Shown here in pieces: positions 53,055-62,758 of a stretch of 64,000 nucleotides of DNA. Position 1 is the first letter of the stretch, and the number at the start of each line of letters is the position of its first letter. Under the pieces are notes generated by a model, which was given only the letters and a program-made list of their open reading frames with translations, ran no database searches and was not told where the DNA came from. This DNA comes from Dielma fastidiosa. Lineage in GTDB: Bacteria; Bacillota_I; Bacilli_A; Erysipelotrichales; Erysipelotrichaceae. The stretch covers positions 22,466 to 86,465 of the forward strand of contig NZ_HE578928.1 in the NCBI RefSeq assembly GCF_000313565.1, read 5' to 3'. The position numbers and the translations under genes were made by a program.

Positions 53055-56034
53055 ATGAATTTTGGACAAAACCTTTGTGCGACTCGTTCCTTAGTGAAAA
53101 GCTAAGGCACTAATAAAAGAACGAAAAAGTTTGATTATTAGGAGAACTGATAATCTGACAGGTGGAATGATGAAGTAACGCTCTGAAACGCCTGCCCTGA
53201 GCCTCCGACAAGCATTGAATGAGGAAACTCAGAATGTTTGAAGCTCGGTAAAGACGGCTGAAAGATACCGTAATAGTTGATGAACATATATCTTCTATCG
53301 AAAACTATCCAGAGGTGGGTAGCGTATCCAACAGGTCGGGGGTCTATAAAATATCTATGGTTAGAATGTTCCACAAGGGACTGACGAAACAGCGAATGTA
53401 CGGGTCTAAATTTGTACTTTGTAGAAATGCAAAGGTACGAGAAATCGTAGCTGGTGTGGCAAAGTAAGAATATAGGTTATGAAATGCCATATACCGTTAC
53501 AGGCGGTATCAAGCCAGCAGGCTTATAGCTAGTGACCTAAGGATATATATGTATAGATAAGATTATCGGAACGAGGAAAGGTATTGGGTTCTCATCAAGA
53601 GAATAAGCTGACGAAGAACAATAAGCAGTTGAACCAATGCTGAAAAGCAGAGGGCGAACCTAAGAAATTCTTGTAATGGGAATGGAGGAATACCCTCAAG
53701 TCGTGTATATATTAGAAAAGTATTATGTTGCTTTAATAAGGATTACGAGTAAGATAAAAAAGCTCACTCAATTTCAAGCAAAGGAGTGAAGCCTTATGCC
53801 TAAAAATAAAAATGAAACATTGTGTGTAGAAGATTTAAGACACGCTGAATATTACGAAATGCAAAACACCTTTGATGATTTATATGCCAAAAGTAAGAAT
53901 GGAGATATTTTCACTCATCTTATGGATATTATCCTATCGAGAGAAAATATATTACTGGCATATCGAAATATCAAAGCAAATGCAGGCAGTAAGACAGCAG
54001 GAACAGACGGTACAATAATTAAAGATATTGGCAAATTGCCAGCAGAAACAGTTGTCAAAAAGGTAAGATATATTGTCGCAGGCACTCCGCACGGGTATCG
54101 ACCTAAGCCAGTAAGGCGAAAAGAAATACCAAAACCAAATGGGAAAACCAGACCTCTAGGCATTCCTTGTATGTGGGACAGGCTTATACAACAATGTATC
54201 AAACAAGTATTAGAACCAATCTGCGAAGCTAAATTTAGTGAAAACAGCTACGGTTTCAGACCTAATAGGTCGGTTGAAAATGCAATAAAAGCAACCTATA
54301 ACCGCCTACAAATCAGCCAGCTACATTATGTGATTGAATTTGATATTAAGGGTTTCTTTGACAACGTGAACCATTCCAAACTGATAAAACAGATATGGGC
54401 TATGGGAATACGGGACAAGCACTTGATATTCATTTTAAAAAGGATATTAAAAGCTCCAATTAAAATGCCTGACGGCACAATAACATATCCAGAGAAAGGA
54501 ACTCCACAGGGGGGAATTATATCCCCACTACTAGCCAACATTGTTCTTAATGAGTTAGACCATTGGGTAGAAAGTCAATGGCATGAAAATCCTGTTACAA
54601 AAAACTATGTGGTTCATATCAATAAAAGCGGTAGCCCATGTAAAAGCAACGCTTACAAAGAAATGAAGAAAACAAAGTTAAAGGAAATGTATATGGTTCG
54701 TTATGCAGATGATTTTAGAGTTTTCTGTCGCTACAAAGAAAGTGCTGAAAAAACCAAAATAGCAATTACTCAATGGATCGAGCAACGACTAAAATTGGAA
54801 GTATCACAAGAAAAAACAAGAATTGTAAATGTTAGAAAAAGATACTCCGACTTTCTTGGTTTCAAGATTAAAATGATACCGAGAAGAAAGAAGTTAGTTG
54901 TTAAATCACATATAAGTGATAAACAATTCAAGACCCAAAAAGACAAGCTGGTATCACAGGCAAAGAAAATTGCTTCTCCCTCAAAGGGAAAAACAGAATT
55001 AGAGGAAATAAGACTTTATAATTCAATGGTATTAGGTATGCAAAATTATTATCAGATTGCAACAAATGTAAATCTGGATTGTATGAAACTTAATAGAGCT
55101 GTAATGGCTATCTTCACTAACAGATTAGGTGCAAGCAAAAAGGGCAGATTGAGAAAAACAGGCAGACAACTTACAACAAAAGAAGCAACAAGATATGGTA
55201 AATCTAAAATGCTTCGATATGTTGCTGGCGAGGGCGAACCTATATTCCCTGTTGGATATATCCAACACAGAAAACCAATGGCAAAAGTGTATTCAGCAAA
55301 CTGCTATACTCCAGAGGGAAGAAAATTTATCCATACCAATCTAAGTGTTGATAAATTACTGATGTATCAGTTGATGAAATTATCTTTGGAAAATCGCACA
55401 ATAGAATACGCAGACAATCGAATTTCGCTATTTTCTGCCCAACATGGAAAATGTGCTATAACTCTGGAAGAATTTCAACAAGCTAATGAAATACACTGTC
55501 ATCATATTGTACCAACTAGGGCTGGTGGTAATGACGATTATAAAAATCTTATTTTGGTAAAAGAGGCGGTACATCGTCTAATACACGCAAAAACAGAAGA
55601 AACAATACAAAAATATATAGCTCTATTGAAACTAAATAAAGTCCAGCTCATAAGACTAAATAAATATAGAGTATTAGCTGGCAATCAAGAATTAAACTTG
55701 ATATAGGTCTACTACATAAATACTTTTCAATATAAACACGATGGAACGCGGAGTGCGGTGAAAGTCGCACGCTCCGTGTGAATGGGGGGAAAAGTTTGAG
55801 ATATTTATAATATCAGGAACTTACCTATCCATATATAACTGGTTTCTATCAAACGCTCAATCACTGGTACTTTTAGCAATCGTTGTGATTGGCTTGTATC
55901 TTGGCTTCAAGCGTGAGTTCAGTAAACTCATTGGCTTTCTCATTATTGCGATTATTGCGGTAGGCTTAGTCTTCAACGCTGCTGGAGTAAAAGACATTTT
56001 ACTAGAGCTATTCAATCGCATTATTGGTGCTTAA
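53055..56034 (+). CDS. Tn916 Orf19-like small membrane protein, split by a group II intron (exons 53055-53076 and 55835-56034)
   Basis: Exon 1 is 22 nt (MNFGQNL plus one base) after an AGAGGAGAA ribosome-binding site. Exon 2 is 200 nt. Joined, they give 74 codons with no gap, a 73-aa protein continuing YNWFLSNAQSLVLLAIVVIG. It is hydrophobic, with membrane spans at about 15-35 and 42-60, matching the Orf19/TcpD family of the Tn916 transfer apparatus. Unspliced, the message would read into the intron and stop. Function therefore depends on splicing. In the well-known Tn5397 the intron sits in orf14 instead. Confidence 0.88.
53796..55706 (+). CDS. ltrA: Group II intron-encoded reverse transcriptase/maturase with HNH endonuclease
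   Basis: A 636-aa multifunctional protein that helps the intron splice and retrohome. The reverse transcriptase domain (about 50-380) has TAGTDGTII, IPKPNGKTRPLGIPCMWDRL, NSYGFRPNRSVENAI, EFDIKGFFDNVNH, GTPQGGIISPLLANIVL and the catalytic YADD at about 303-306. The maturase X domain follows (about 400-500). The C-terminal HNH nuclease has CHHIVPTRAGGNDDYKNLILV and HRLIHA. All key residues are present, so it is probably active. AAAGGAGTG precedes the ATG. Confidence 0.96.
   Translation: MPKNKNETLCVEDLRHAEYYEMQNTFDDLYAKSKNGDIFTHLMDIILSRENILLAYRNIKANAGSKTAGTDGTIIKDIGKLPAETVVKKVRYIVAGTPHGYRPKPVRRKEIPKPNGKTRPLGIPCMWDRLIQQCIKQVLEPICEAKFSENSYGFRPNRSVENAIKATYNRLQISQLHYVIEFDIKGFFDNVNHSKLIKQIWAMGIRDKHLIFILKRILKAPIKMPDGTITYPEKGTPQGGIISPLLANIVLNELDHWVESQWHENPVTKNYVVHINKSGSPCKSNAYKEMKKTKLKEMYMVRYADDFRVFCRYKESAEKTKIAITQWIEQRLKLEVSQEKTRIVNVRKRYSDFLGFKIKMIPRRKKLVVKSHISDKQFKTQKDKLVSQAKKIASPSKGKTELEEIRLYNSMVLGMQNYYQIATNVNLDCMKLNRAVMAIFTNRLGASKKGRLRKTGRQLTTKEATRYGKSKMLRYVAGEGEPIFPVGYIQHRKPMAKVYSANCYTPEGRKFIHTNLSVDKLLMYQLMKLSLENRTIEYADNRISLFSAQHGKCAITLEEFQQANEIHCHHIVPTRAGGNDDYKNLILVKEAVHRLIHAKTEETIQKYIALLKLNKVQLIRLNKYRVLAGNQELNLI
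55746..55779 (+). ncRNA. Group II intron domain V (catalytic hairpin)
   Basis: A 34-nt hairpin with GCGGAG...CTCCGT lower stem and the highly conserved GCGGTGAAAGTCGC upper part, about 55 nt before the 3' splice site. Domain VI follows, with an AGTTT...GAACT stem enclosing GATATT/AATATC. Confidence 0.9.
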
Positions 56035-56152
56035 ATTAAACCGTTATTTTGTGGAATATAAGTGGTTTTCTTATGTTCCGCAAAAGAATGGTACACCAAA
56101 CGAAGTGCGGTAGGGATTTTTGAATCTCTATAAAGAAAGGACGTGTGAATAC

Positions 56153-56650
56153 ATGGACGATATGCAAGTCTACATTGCCAATTTAGGCAAATACAATGAG
56201 GGCGAATTAGTTGGTGCATGGTTTACCTTTCCCATTGATTTTGAGGAAGTCAAAGAGAAAATCGGCTTGAATGATGAATATGAGGAATACGCCATTCATG
56301 ATTACGAGTTACCCTTTACGGTTGACGAATACACTTCTATTAGCGAACTCAATCGCCTATGGGAAATGGTATCGGAGTTGCCAGAAGAACTACAATCGGA
56401 GCTATCTGCTCTGCTCACTCATTTTTCAAGTATTGAAGAATTAAGCGAACATCAAGAAGATATTATCATTCATTCCGATTGTGATGATATGTCTGACGTG
56501 GCACGCTACTACATTGAAGAAACGGGTGCTTTAGGCGAAGTGCCAGCCAGTCTTCAAAACTATATTGATTATGAATCCTATGGTCGGGATTTAGACCTTT
56601 CGGGAACGTTTATCTCAACCAATCACGGGATTTTTGAAATCGTCTATTAA
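56153..56650 (+). CDS. ardA: Antirestriction protein ArdA (Tn916 Orf18)
   Basis: An acidic DNA-mimic that inhibits type I restriction enzymes and protects the incoming element. The 165-aa product starts MDDMQVYIANLGKYNEGELVGAWFTFP. Its many Asp/Glu residues (for example DFEEVKEKIGLNDEYEEYAIHDYELPF) and the C-terminal YGRDLDLSGTFISTNHGIFEI are family features. I use the ATG at 56153. The AAAGGACG ribosome-binding site is somewhat distant. A longer start at 56120 lacks one. Confidence 0.94.
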   Translation: MDDMQVYIANLGKYNEGELVGAWFTFPIDFEEVKEKIGLNDEYEEYAIHDYELPFTVDEYTSISELNRLWEMVSELPEELQSELSALLTHFSSIEELSEHQEDIIIHSDCDDMSDVARYYIEETGALGEVPASLQNYIDYESYGRDLDLSGTFISTNHGIFEIVY

Positions 56651-56736
56651 ATCTGTCGGTACATTCTTACTGGCAGATTTTCTTGTTTACGGGGTAGTCA
56701 AAAGACTATCCCCATTTTTATGAAAGGATTGATTAC

Positions 56737-57129
56737 ATGAAGAAAATACGAAGCTATACCAGTATCTGGTCTGTTGAGAAAGTGTTGTACTCCATCAATG
56801 ACTTTAGACTTCCGTTTCCCATAACCTTTACGCAAATGACATGGTTTGTCGTGTCACTCTTTGCAGTTATGATACTTGGCAACTTGCCCCCTCTTTCTAT
56901 GATAGAGGGAGCATTTCTCAAATACTTTGGGATTCCTGTGGCTTTCACATGGTTTATGTCTACAAAAACCTTTGATGGTAAAAAGCCTTATGGATTTTTG
57001 AAGTCTGTCATTGCTTATGCACTGCGACGAAAGCTGACCTATGCAGGAAAAAAAGTAACGCTTGGCAGAAACCAGCCACAAGAAGCCATTACAGCAGTTA
57101 GGAGTGAATTTTATGGCATATCCAATTAA
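56737..57129 (+). CDS. TcpE-family conjugal transfer membrane protein (Tn916 Orf17)
   Basis: A 130-aa protein with two membrane helices (about 30-48 and 62-78) of the TcpE/PrgI-like family. It begins KKIRSYTSIWSVEKVLYSINDFRLPFPI. The C-terminal tail is basic and cytosolic. The ribosome-binding site is AAAGGA. The gene overlaps the start of the VirB4-like gene by 17 nt. Part of the membrane channel of the ICE type IV secretion system. Confidence 0.9.
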   Translation: MKKIRSYTSIWSVEKVLYSINDFRLPFPITFTQMTWFVVSLFAVMILGNLPPLSMIEGAFLKYFGIPVAFTWFMSTKTFDGKKPYGFLKSVIAYALRRKLTYAGKKVTLGRNQPQEAITAVRSEFYGISN

Positions 57130-59560
57130 ATATATTGAAAACAATCTGGTCTGGAATAAAGATGGGGAATGTTACGCTTACTATGAGCTTGTTCCCTACA
57201 ATTACTCATTTCTAAGTCCGGAACAGAAAATACAAGTACATGATTCTTTCAGACAGCTTATCGCACAAAATCGTGATGGCAAGATTCATGCTTTACAAAT
57301 CAGTACAGAATCCAGCATACTTTCTGCACAAGAACGTTCCAAAAATGAAGTCACTGGAAAGCTCAAAACGGTTGCCTATGACAAAATCGACCAACAGACA
57401 GACGCTTTAATATCCATGATTGGCGAAAATCAAGTGGACTACCGTTTCTTTATCGGTTTTAAGTTGCTTCTCAACGATCAGGAGTTTTCTATGAAAAGTC
57501 TTACCGTTGAAGCAAAAAATGCTTTTACTGATTTTGTCTATGATGTGAACCATAAGCTGATGGGCGATTTTGTTAGTATGAGTAATGATGAAATCCTGCG
57601 TTTTCAGAAGATGGAAAAGCTTTTAGAAAATAAAATCTCCCGTCGTTTCAAAATCCGAAGATTAGATAAGGACGACTTCGGCTATCTGATTGAACACCTT
57701 TACGGACAGACAGGCACTGCCTATGAAGAGTATGAGTATCCTCTATCAAAGAAAAAGCTGGAACATGAAACACTGATTAAAACCTATGACCTCATTAAGC
57801 CTACTCGCTGTCTGGTGGAAGAAAAACAGCGATATTTGAAAATCCAGCAGGAAGACGAAACCGCCTATGTAGCTTACTTTACCATCAACAGTATTGTCGG
57901 CGAACTGGACTTCCCGTCCTCTGAAATCTTCTACTACCAGCAACAGCAATTTACCTTTCCGATTGATACGTCAATGAATGTGGAAATTGTAGCGAATCGT
58001 AAAGCCCTATCTACTGTCCGCAATAAAAAGAAAGAACTGAAAGACTTGGATAACCACGCATGGCAAAGTGATAATGAAACCAGCTCTAATGTGGCGGAAG
58101 CTCTGGAAAGTGTGAACGAGCTGGAAACCAATTTAGACCAAAGCAAGGAATCTATGTATAAGCTGTCCTATGTTGTAAGGGTATCAGCAAATGACCTTGA
58201 CGAACTTAAACGTCGTTGTAATGAAGTGAAAGATTTCTATGATGATTTGAGCGTGAAACTGGTACGACCTTTTGGGGATATGCTGGGCTTACATGAAGAA
58301 TTTTTACCTGCCAGCAAAAGATATATGAATGACTATATTCAATACGTGACCTCTGATTTCCTCGCTGGTTTAGGTTTTGGTGCTACTCAAATGCTGGGTG
58401 AAAATGAGGGGATTTATGTTGGCTACAGCTTAGATACTGGACGCAATGTCTATCTGAAACCTGCTCTTGCCAGTCAAGGGGTTAAGGGTTCAGTAACCAA
58501 TGCGTTAGCGTCTGCCTTTGTCGGTTCGCTGGGTGGTGGTAAATCCTTTGCGAATAACCTTATCGTCTATTATGCAGTGCTTTATGGGGCACAAGCAGTG
58601 ATTGTAGACCCAAAAGCAGAACGTGGCAGATGGAAAGAAACCTTGCCAGAGATTTCCCATGAAATCAATATCGTCAATCTGACTTCTGATGAGAAAAACA
58701 AAGGCTTACTTGACCCTTATGTAATTATGAAAAATACCAAAGATTCTGAATCACTGGCTATTGATATTTTGACATTCCTTACGGGGATTTCCTCTCGTGA
58801 TGGGGAACGCTTCCCAATCCTTAGAAAAGCCATTCGTGCAGTAACCAATAGTGAAGTGCGAGGGTTGATGAAAGTGATTGAAGAATTACGGGTTGAGAAT
58901 ACGCCACTAAGTACCAGCATAGCCGACCATATCGAAAGTTTTACAGACTATGACTTTGCCCATCTGCTTTTTAGTGATGGTTATGTAGAGCAGTCTATCA
59001 GCCTTGAAAAACAACTGAACATTATACAGGTTGCCGACTTGGTACTTCCTGACAAGGAAACTTCCTTTGAGGAATATACCACAATGGAGTTACTATCGGT
59101 AGCAATGCTGATTGTCATTAGTACCTTTGCGTTGGACTTTATCCATACAGACCGAAGTATTTTCAAGATTGTAGACTTAGACGAAGCATGGAGCTTCTTA
59201 CAGGTGGCACAAGGGAAAACACTATCTATGAAGCTGGTTCGTGCTGGTCGTGCTATGAACGCTGGGGTATATTTCGTGACCCAAAATACAGATGACCTCT
59301 TAGATGAAAAACTGAAAAATAACCTCGGCTTAAAATTTGCCTTTCGTTCCACTGACCTTAACGAGATTAAAAAAACCCTTGCCTTTTTTGGTGTAGACCC
59401 AGAGGACGAAAACAATCAGAAGCGATTGCGTGATTTGGAAAACGGGCAATGCCTTATCAGTGATTTATATGGTCGTGTCGGTGTGATACAGTTCCACCCT
59501 GTATTTGAAGAACTGCTCCATGCCTTTGATACCAGACCACCTGTGCGAAAAGAGGTGTAA
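57113..59560 (+). CDS. VirB4-like conjugation ATPase (Tn916 Orf16)
   Basis: An 815-aa cytoplasmic ATPase that powers the conjugation machine, homologous to ICEBs1 ConE. Walker A GSLGGGKS lies at about residue 470. Walker B is around IFKIVDLDEAWSFLQ, and VYFVTQNTDDLLDEKLKNNL follows. I use the ATG at 57113 (MAYPIKYIENNLVW), preceded by AGGAG, which yields the length I recall for Tn916 Orf16. The start lies inside the end of orf17. Confidence 0.95.
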   Translation: MAYPIKYIENNLVWNKDGECYAYYELVPYNYSFLSPEQKIQVHDSFRQLIAQNRDGKIHALQISTESSILSAQERSKNEVTGKLKTVAYDKIDQQTDALISMIGENQVDYRFFIGFKLLLNDQEFSMKSLTVEAKNAFTDFVYDVNHKLMGDFVSMSNDEILRFQKMEKLLENKISRRFKIRRLDKDDFGYLIEHLYGQTGTAYEEYEYPLSKKKLEHETLIKTYDLIKPTRCLVEEKQRYLKIQQEDETAYVAYFTINSIVGELDFPSSEIFYYQQQQFTFPIDTSMNVEIVANRKALSTVRNKKKELKDLDNHAWQSDNETSSNVAEALESVNELETNLDQSKESMYKLSYVVRVSANDLDELKRRCNEVKDFYDDLSVKLVRPFGDMLGLHEEFLPASKRYMNDYIQYVTSDFLAGLGFGATQMLGENEGIYVGYSLDTGRNVYLKPALASQGVKGSVTNALASAFVGSLGGGKSFANNLIVYYAVLYGAQAVIVDPKAERGRWKETLPEISHEINIVNLTSDEKNKGLLDPYVIMKNTKDSESLAIDILTFLTGISSRDGERFPILRKAIRAVTNSEVRGLMKVIEELRVENTPLSTSIADHIESFTDYDFAHLLFSDGYVEQSISLEKQLNIIQVADLVLPDKETSFEEYTTMELLSVAMLIVISTFALDFIHTDRSIFKIVDLDEAWSFLQVAQGKTLSMKLVRAGRAMNAGVYFVTQNTDDLLDEKLKNNLGLKFAFRSTDLNEIKKTLAFFGVDPEDENNQKRLRDLENGQCLISDLYGRVGVIQFHPVFEELLHAFDTRPPVRKEV

Positions 59561-59562
59561 AT

Positions 59563-61746
59563 GTGAAACCATCAATATTAAACAGAATAAAATCAAACTG
59601 GACGCTGAAACGTCTAGGTAAAGTGGCAATGACAGTGGCTTTCACACTTGTGATTGCCATTTTTCTTTTAGCCATGCTGGGAACGGTGGTTCAAGCTGCG
59701 GGCTTGGTAGATGATACGGTCAATGTGGCAAATGAATACAGCCGATACCCACTTGAAAACTATCAACTGGATTTTTATGTGGATAATAGCTGGGGCTGGC
59801 TACCGTGGAACTGGTCGGACGGAATTGGAAAACAAGTCATGTATGGACTATATGCCATTACCAATTTTATTTGGACAATCAGTCTTTATGTTTCCAATGC
59901 GACGGGTTACTTAGTACAGGAAGCCTATTCCTTAGACTTCATTTCCGCTACAGCAGATTCCATTGGCAAGAATATGCAGACCCTTGCAGGGGTTACGCCT
60001 AGTGGACTATCAACAGAGGGTTTCTATGTTGGATTCCTTTTACTCTTGATTTTGGTTCTTGGGGTTTATGTTGCCTATACAGGACTGATAAAGAGAGAAA
60101 CCACAAAGGCAATTCATGCCCTCATGAATTTTGTGCTGGTTTTTATCCTATCGGCTTCCTTTATTGCCTATGCTCCCGATTATATTAAGAAAATCAATGA
60201 CTTTTCATCAGACATCAGCAACGCTAGTTTGTCACTGGGTACAAAAATTGTCATGCCCCATTCAGATAGTCAAGGCAAGGACAGTGTGGACTTGATACGT
60301 GACAGCCTATTTTCCATACAGGTTCAGCAACCGTGGCTACTGCTTCAATATAACAGTTCAGACATTGAAAGTATTGGTATTGACCGTGTGGAAAGCCTGC
60401 TCTCAACCAGTCCAGATTCCAACAATGGGGAAGACAGAGAAAAAATTGTTGCGGAAGAAATTGAAGATAGAAGCAATACCAATATGACGATTACAAAGAC
60501 GATTAACCGTTTAGGTACAGTCTTCTTCCTATTTGTCTTCAATATTGGGATTTCCATATTTGTATTCCTATTAACAGGAATCATGATTTTCTCGCAGGTA
60601 CTTTTTATCATCTATGCTATGTTTCTGCCTGTGAGCTTTATTTTAAGCATGATTCCATCATTTGATGGTATGTCAAAACGAGCCATAACAAAGCTCTTTA
60701 ATACCATTTTGACACGAGCTGGAATCACATTGATTATTACGACAGCATTTAGTATTTCAACCATGCTCTATACCTTATCGGCTGGTTATCCGTTCTTTTT
60801 GATTGCTTTTCTACAGATTGTGACCTTTGCAGGAATCTACTTTAAGCTGGGCGATTTAATGAGTATGTTTTCTCTACAGAGTAACGATTCTCAAAGTGTG
60901 GGAAGTCGTATGATGAGAAAACCTCGTATGCTTATGCACGCTCACATGCACCGTCTACAGCGGAAACTTGGACGCTCCGTGACTGCTTTAGGGGCTGGGT
61001 CTGCCATTGCCAGTGCTACGGGTAAAAAAGGACAGTCGGGTTCGGGAAGTTCTGCGAGTACACAAGCAGATCACTCTCGACCAAACGGGCAGGAAAAATC
61101 AACACTAGGAAAGCGTATCGGTCAAACCATCGGTACAGTAGCTGATACCAAAGACAGAATGGTAGATACTGCTGGTAATTTGAAAGAACAGGTTAAGGAT
61201 TTGCCGACCAATGCAAGATATGCAGTATATCAAGGAAAATCTAAAGTGACGGATAATGTCCATGATTTAACCAGAAGTATTTCTCAAACCAAAGCGGATA
61301 AAGCCAGTGGACGCAAGAAACAGCAGGAACAAAGACGGAAAACCATTGCGGAGCGTCGCTCTGAAATGGAACAGGTCAAACAGAAAAAACAGCCAGCTTC
61401 TTCCGTTCATGAAAGACCAGCCACTAAGCAAGAACAATCTCATGATGGACAGACTTCAAGGCAAACAACTGTACAGGCTTCCTATAGGGAATCTCAACAA
61501 GCCAAACAAGAGCGTCCAACAGTTAAGTCCGATTCTTCAAGTTTAAAAACGGAACGTCAAAGTAATACAGTTCAAGAAAGAACGGTTCAAAAGCCAGTAA
61601 CTTCAACTGCACCAACAGATAGAGCTTCACAACGTTCAATCACAAAAGAACGTCAGTCTACTGTTCAAAGAGTACCACTACAAAATACAAAAAGTAGACC
61701 ACCAATCAAAACCGCCACCATTAAGAAAGGCAGTAAGAAACCATGA
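59563..61746 (+). CDS. VirB6-like membrane protein (Tn916 Orf15)
   Basis: A 727-aa polytopic membrane protein that probably forms the inner-membrane channel of the transfer apparatus (ConG-like). Several membrane segments lie in the first 430 residues, for example VAFTLVIAIFLLAMLG near 25-40, LLLILVLGVYVAYTGL near 160, and a cluster at about 320-430. The C-terminal 250 residues are a polar, Gln/Lys/Ser-rich cytosolic tail with coiled-coil character (QQEQRRKTIAERRSEMEQVK). The GTG start follows the orf16 stop by two bases. Confidence 0.93.
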   Translation: MKPSILNRIKSNWTLKRLGKVAMTVAFTLVIAIFLLAMLGTVVQAAGLVDDTVNVANEYSRYPLENYQLDFYVDNSWGWLPWNWSDGIGKQVMYGLYAITNFIWTISLYVSNATGYLVQEAYSLDFISATADSIGKNMQTLAGVTPSGLSTEGFYVGFLLLLILVLGVYVAYTGLIKRETTKAIHALMNFVLVFILSASFIAYAPDYIKKINDFSSDISNASLSLGTKIVMPHSDSQGKDSVDLIRDSLFSIQVQQPWLLLQYNSSDIESIGIDRVESLLSTSPDSNNGEDREKIVAEEIEDRSNTNMTITKTINRLGTVFFLFVFNIGISIFVFLLTGIMIFSQVLFIIYAMFLPVSFILSMIPSFDGMSKRAITKLFNTILTRAGITLIITTAFSISTMLYTLSAGYPFFLIAFLQIVTFAGIYFKLGDLMSMFSLQSNDSQSVGSRMMRKPRMLMHAHMHRLQRKLGRSVTALGAGSAIASATGKKGQSGSGSSASTQADHSRPNGQEKSTLGKRIGQTIGTVADTKDRMVDTAGNLKEQVKDLPTNARYAVYQGKSKVTDNVHDLTRSISQTKADKASGRKKQQEQRRKTIAERRSEMEQVKQKKQPASSVHERPATKQEQSHDGQTSRQTTVQASYRESQQAKQERPTVKSDSSSLKTERQSNTVQERTVQKPVTSTAPTDRASQRSITKERQSTVQRVPLQNTKSRPPIKTATIKKGSKKP

Positions 61747-62744
61747 AGCTGAAAACTTTAGTGATTGGTGGTTCGGGATTATTCTTGATGGTCTTCTCAC
61801 TGCTTCTGTTTGTCGCCATTTTATTTTCAGATGAACAAGATGGCGGTTTTTCCAACATTCACTATGGCGGTGTGGATGTTTCCGCAGAAGTGCTGGCTCA
61901 TAAGCCTATGGTAGAAAAAGTTGCCAAAGAATATGGAATTGAAGAATACGTCAATATACTTCTTGCGATTATACAGGTGGAATCGGGTGGTACAGCAGAA
62001 GATGTTATGCAGTCCTCGGAATCCCTCGGTCTTCCACCTAATTCATTGAGTACAGAAGAATCCATTAAGCAAGGTGTGAAGTATTTCAGTGAGTTATTAG
62101 CCAGTAGCGAAAGGCTTGGTGTAGATTTAGAATCGGTTATCCAGTCCTACAATTATGGTGGTGGTTTCTTAGGATATGTGGCTAATCGTGGGAATAAATA
62201 TACCTTTGAACTGGCTCAAAGTTTCTCAAAAGAGTATTCGGGTGACGAAAAAGTGTCTTACCCCAATCCCATAGCCATACCTATCAATGGGGGCTGGCGA
62301 TACAATTACGGGAATATGTTTTATGTGCAACTGGTAACGCAGTATCTTGTCACAACAGAGTTTAATGATGATACAGTACAAGCCATCATGGACGAAGCTC
62401 TGAAATTTGAAGGCTGGAAGTATGTCTATGGCGGAGCTTCCCCGACTACCTCTTTTGATTGTAGCGGACTGACACAATGGACGTATGGAAAAGCTGGAAT
62501 CAACTTACCACGAACAGCACAACAGCAATATGATGTAACCCGGCATATCCCATTATTGGAAGCAAAAGCCGGCGATTTGGTTTTCTTTCATTCTACCTAT
62601 AACGCTGGCTCTTATATTACTCATATCGGGATTTATTTAGGCGATAACCGTATGTTTCATGCAGGCGACCCTATCGGTTATGCCGACTTAACAAGCTCTT
62701 ACTGGCAACAGCATTTAGTGGGAGCAGGACGAATCAAACAATAA
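61743..62744 (+). CDS. Bifunctional lysozyme/NlpC-P60 cell-wall hydrolase (Tn916 Orf14, CwlT-like)
   Basis: A 333-aa membrane-anchored hydrolase that opens peptidoglycan for conjugation. One N-terminal membrane helix (about 8-28) precedes a lysozyme-like domain (about 45-180) with the catalytic Glu near residue 80 (IQVESGG). A C-terminal NlpC/P60 peptidase follows, with the Cys near residue 240 (SFDCSGLTQW) and the His near 294 (THIGIYLG). It overlaps orf15 by 4 nt (ATGA). Intact and intron-free here, unlike Tn5397. Confidence 0.95.
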   Translation: MKLKTLVIGGSGLFLMVFSLLLFVAILFSDEQDGGFSNIHYGGVDVSAEVLAHKPMVEKVAKEYGIEEYVNILLAIIQVESGGTAEDVMQSSESLGLPPNSLSTEESIKQGVKYFSELLASSERLGVDLESVIQSYNYGGGFLGYVANRGNKYTFELAQSFSKEYSGDEKVSYPNPIAIPINGGWRYNYGNMFYVQLVTQYLVTTEFNDDTVQAIMDEALKFEGWKYVYGGASPTTSFDCSGLTQWTYGKAGINLPRTAQQQYDVTRHIPLLEAKAGDLVFFHSTYNAGSYITHIGIYLGDNRMFHAGDPIGYADLTSSYWQQHLVGAGRIKQ

Positions 62745-62758
62745 GAAAGGACGATTCA

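Larger units (their letters stand above)
53077..55834 (+). mobile_element. Group II intron (retroelement) inserted in orf19
   Basis: Begins GTGCGACTCG (5' consensus GTGYG) and ends ...TATCCATAT (3' AY). Domain I to III RNA occupies 53077-53795, the RT-maturase gene sits in domain IV, and domains V and VI end the element. The candidate EBS1 AAAGGT (53431-53436) is fully complementary to IBS1 ACCTTT (53071-53076), the last six exon-1 bases. TTTGT at 53411-53415 (or 53418-53422) can pair with the preceding ACAAA (IBS2). Excision restores the orf19 frame exactly. Inserted in sense orientation, as needed for splicing. Confidence 0.93.

Noticed and set aside
53055..53076. orf19 as a dead pseudogene
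   Set aside because: The intron looks intact (boundaries, domain V, full RT/maturase with YADD) and its removal restores the frame, so the gene is probably functional.
53077..53795. Possible protein genes in the 5' part of the intron
   Set aside because: Sequence is explained by domains I-III of the group II intron RNA. No frame has coding features.
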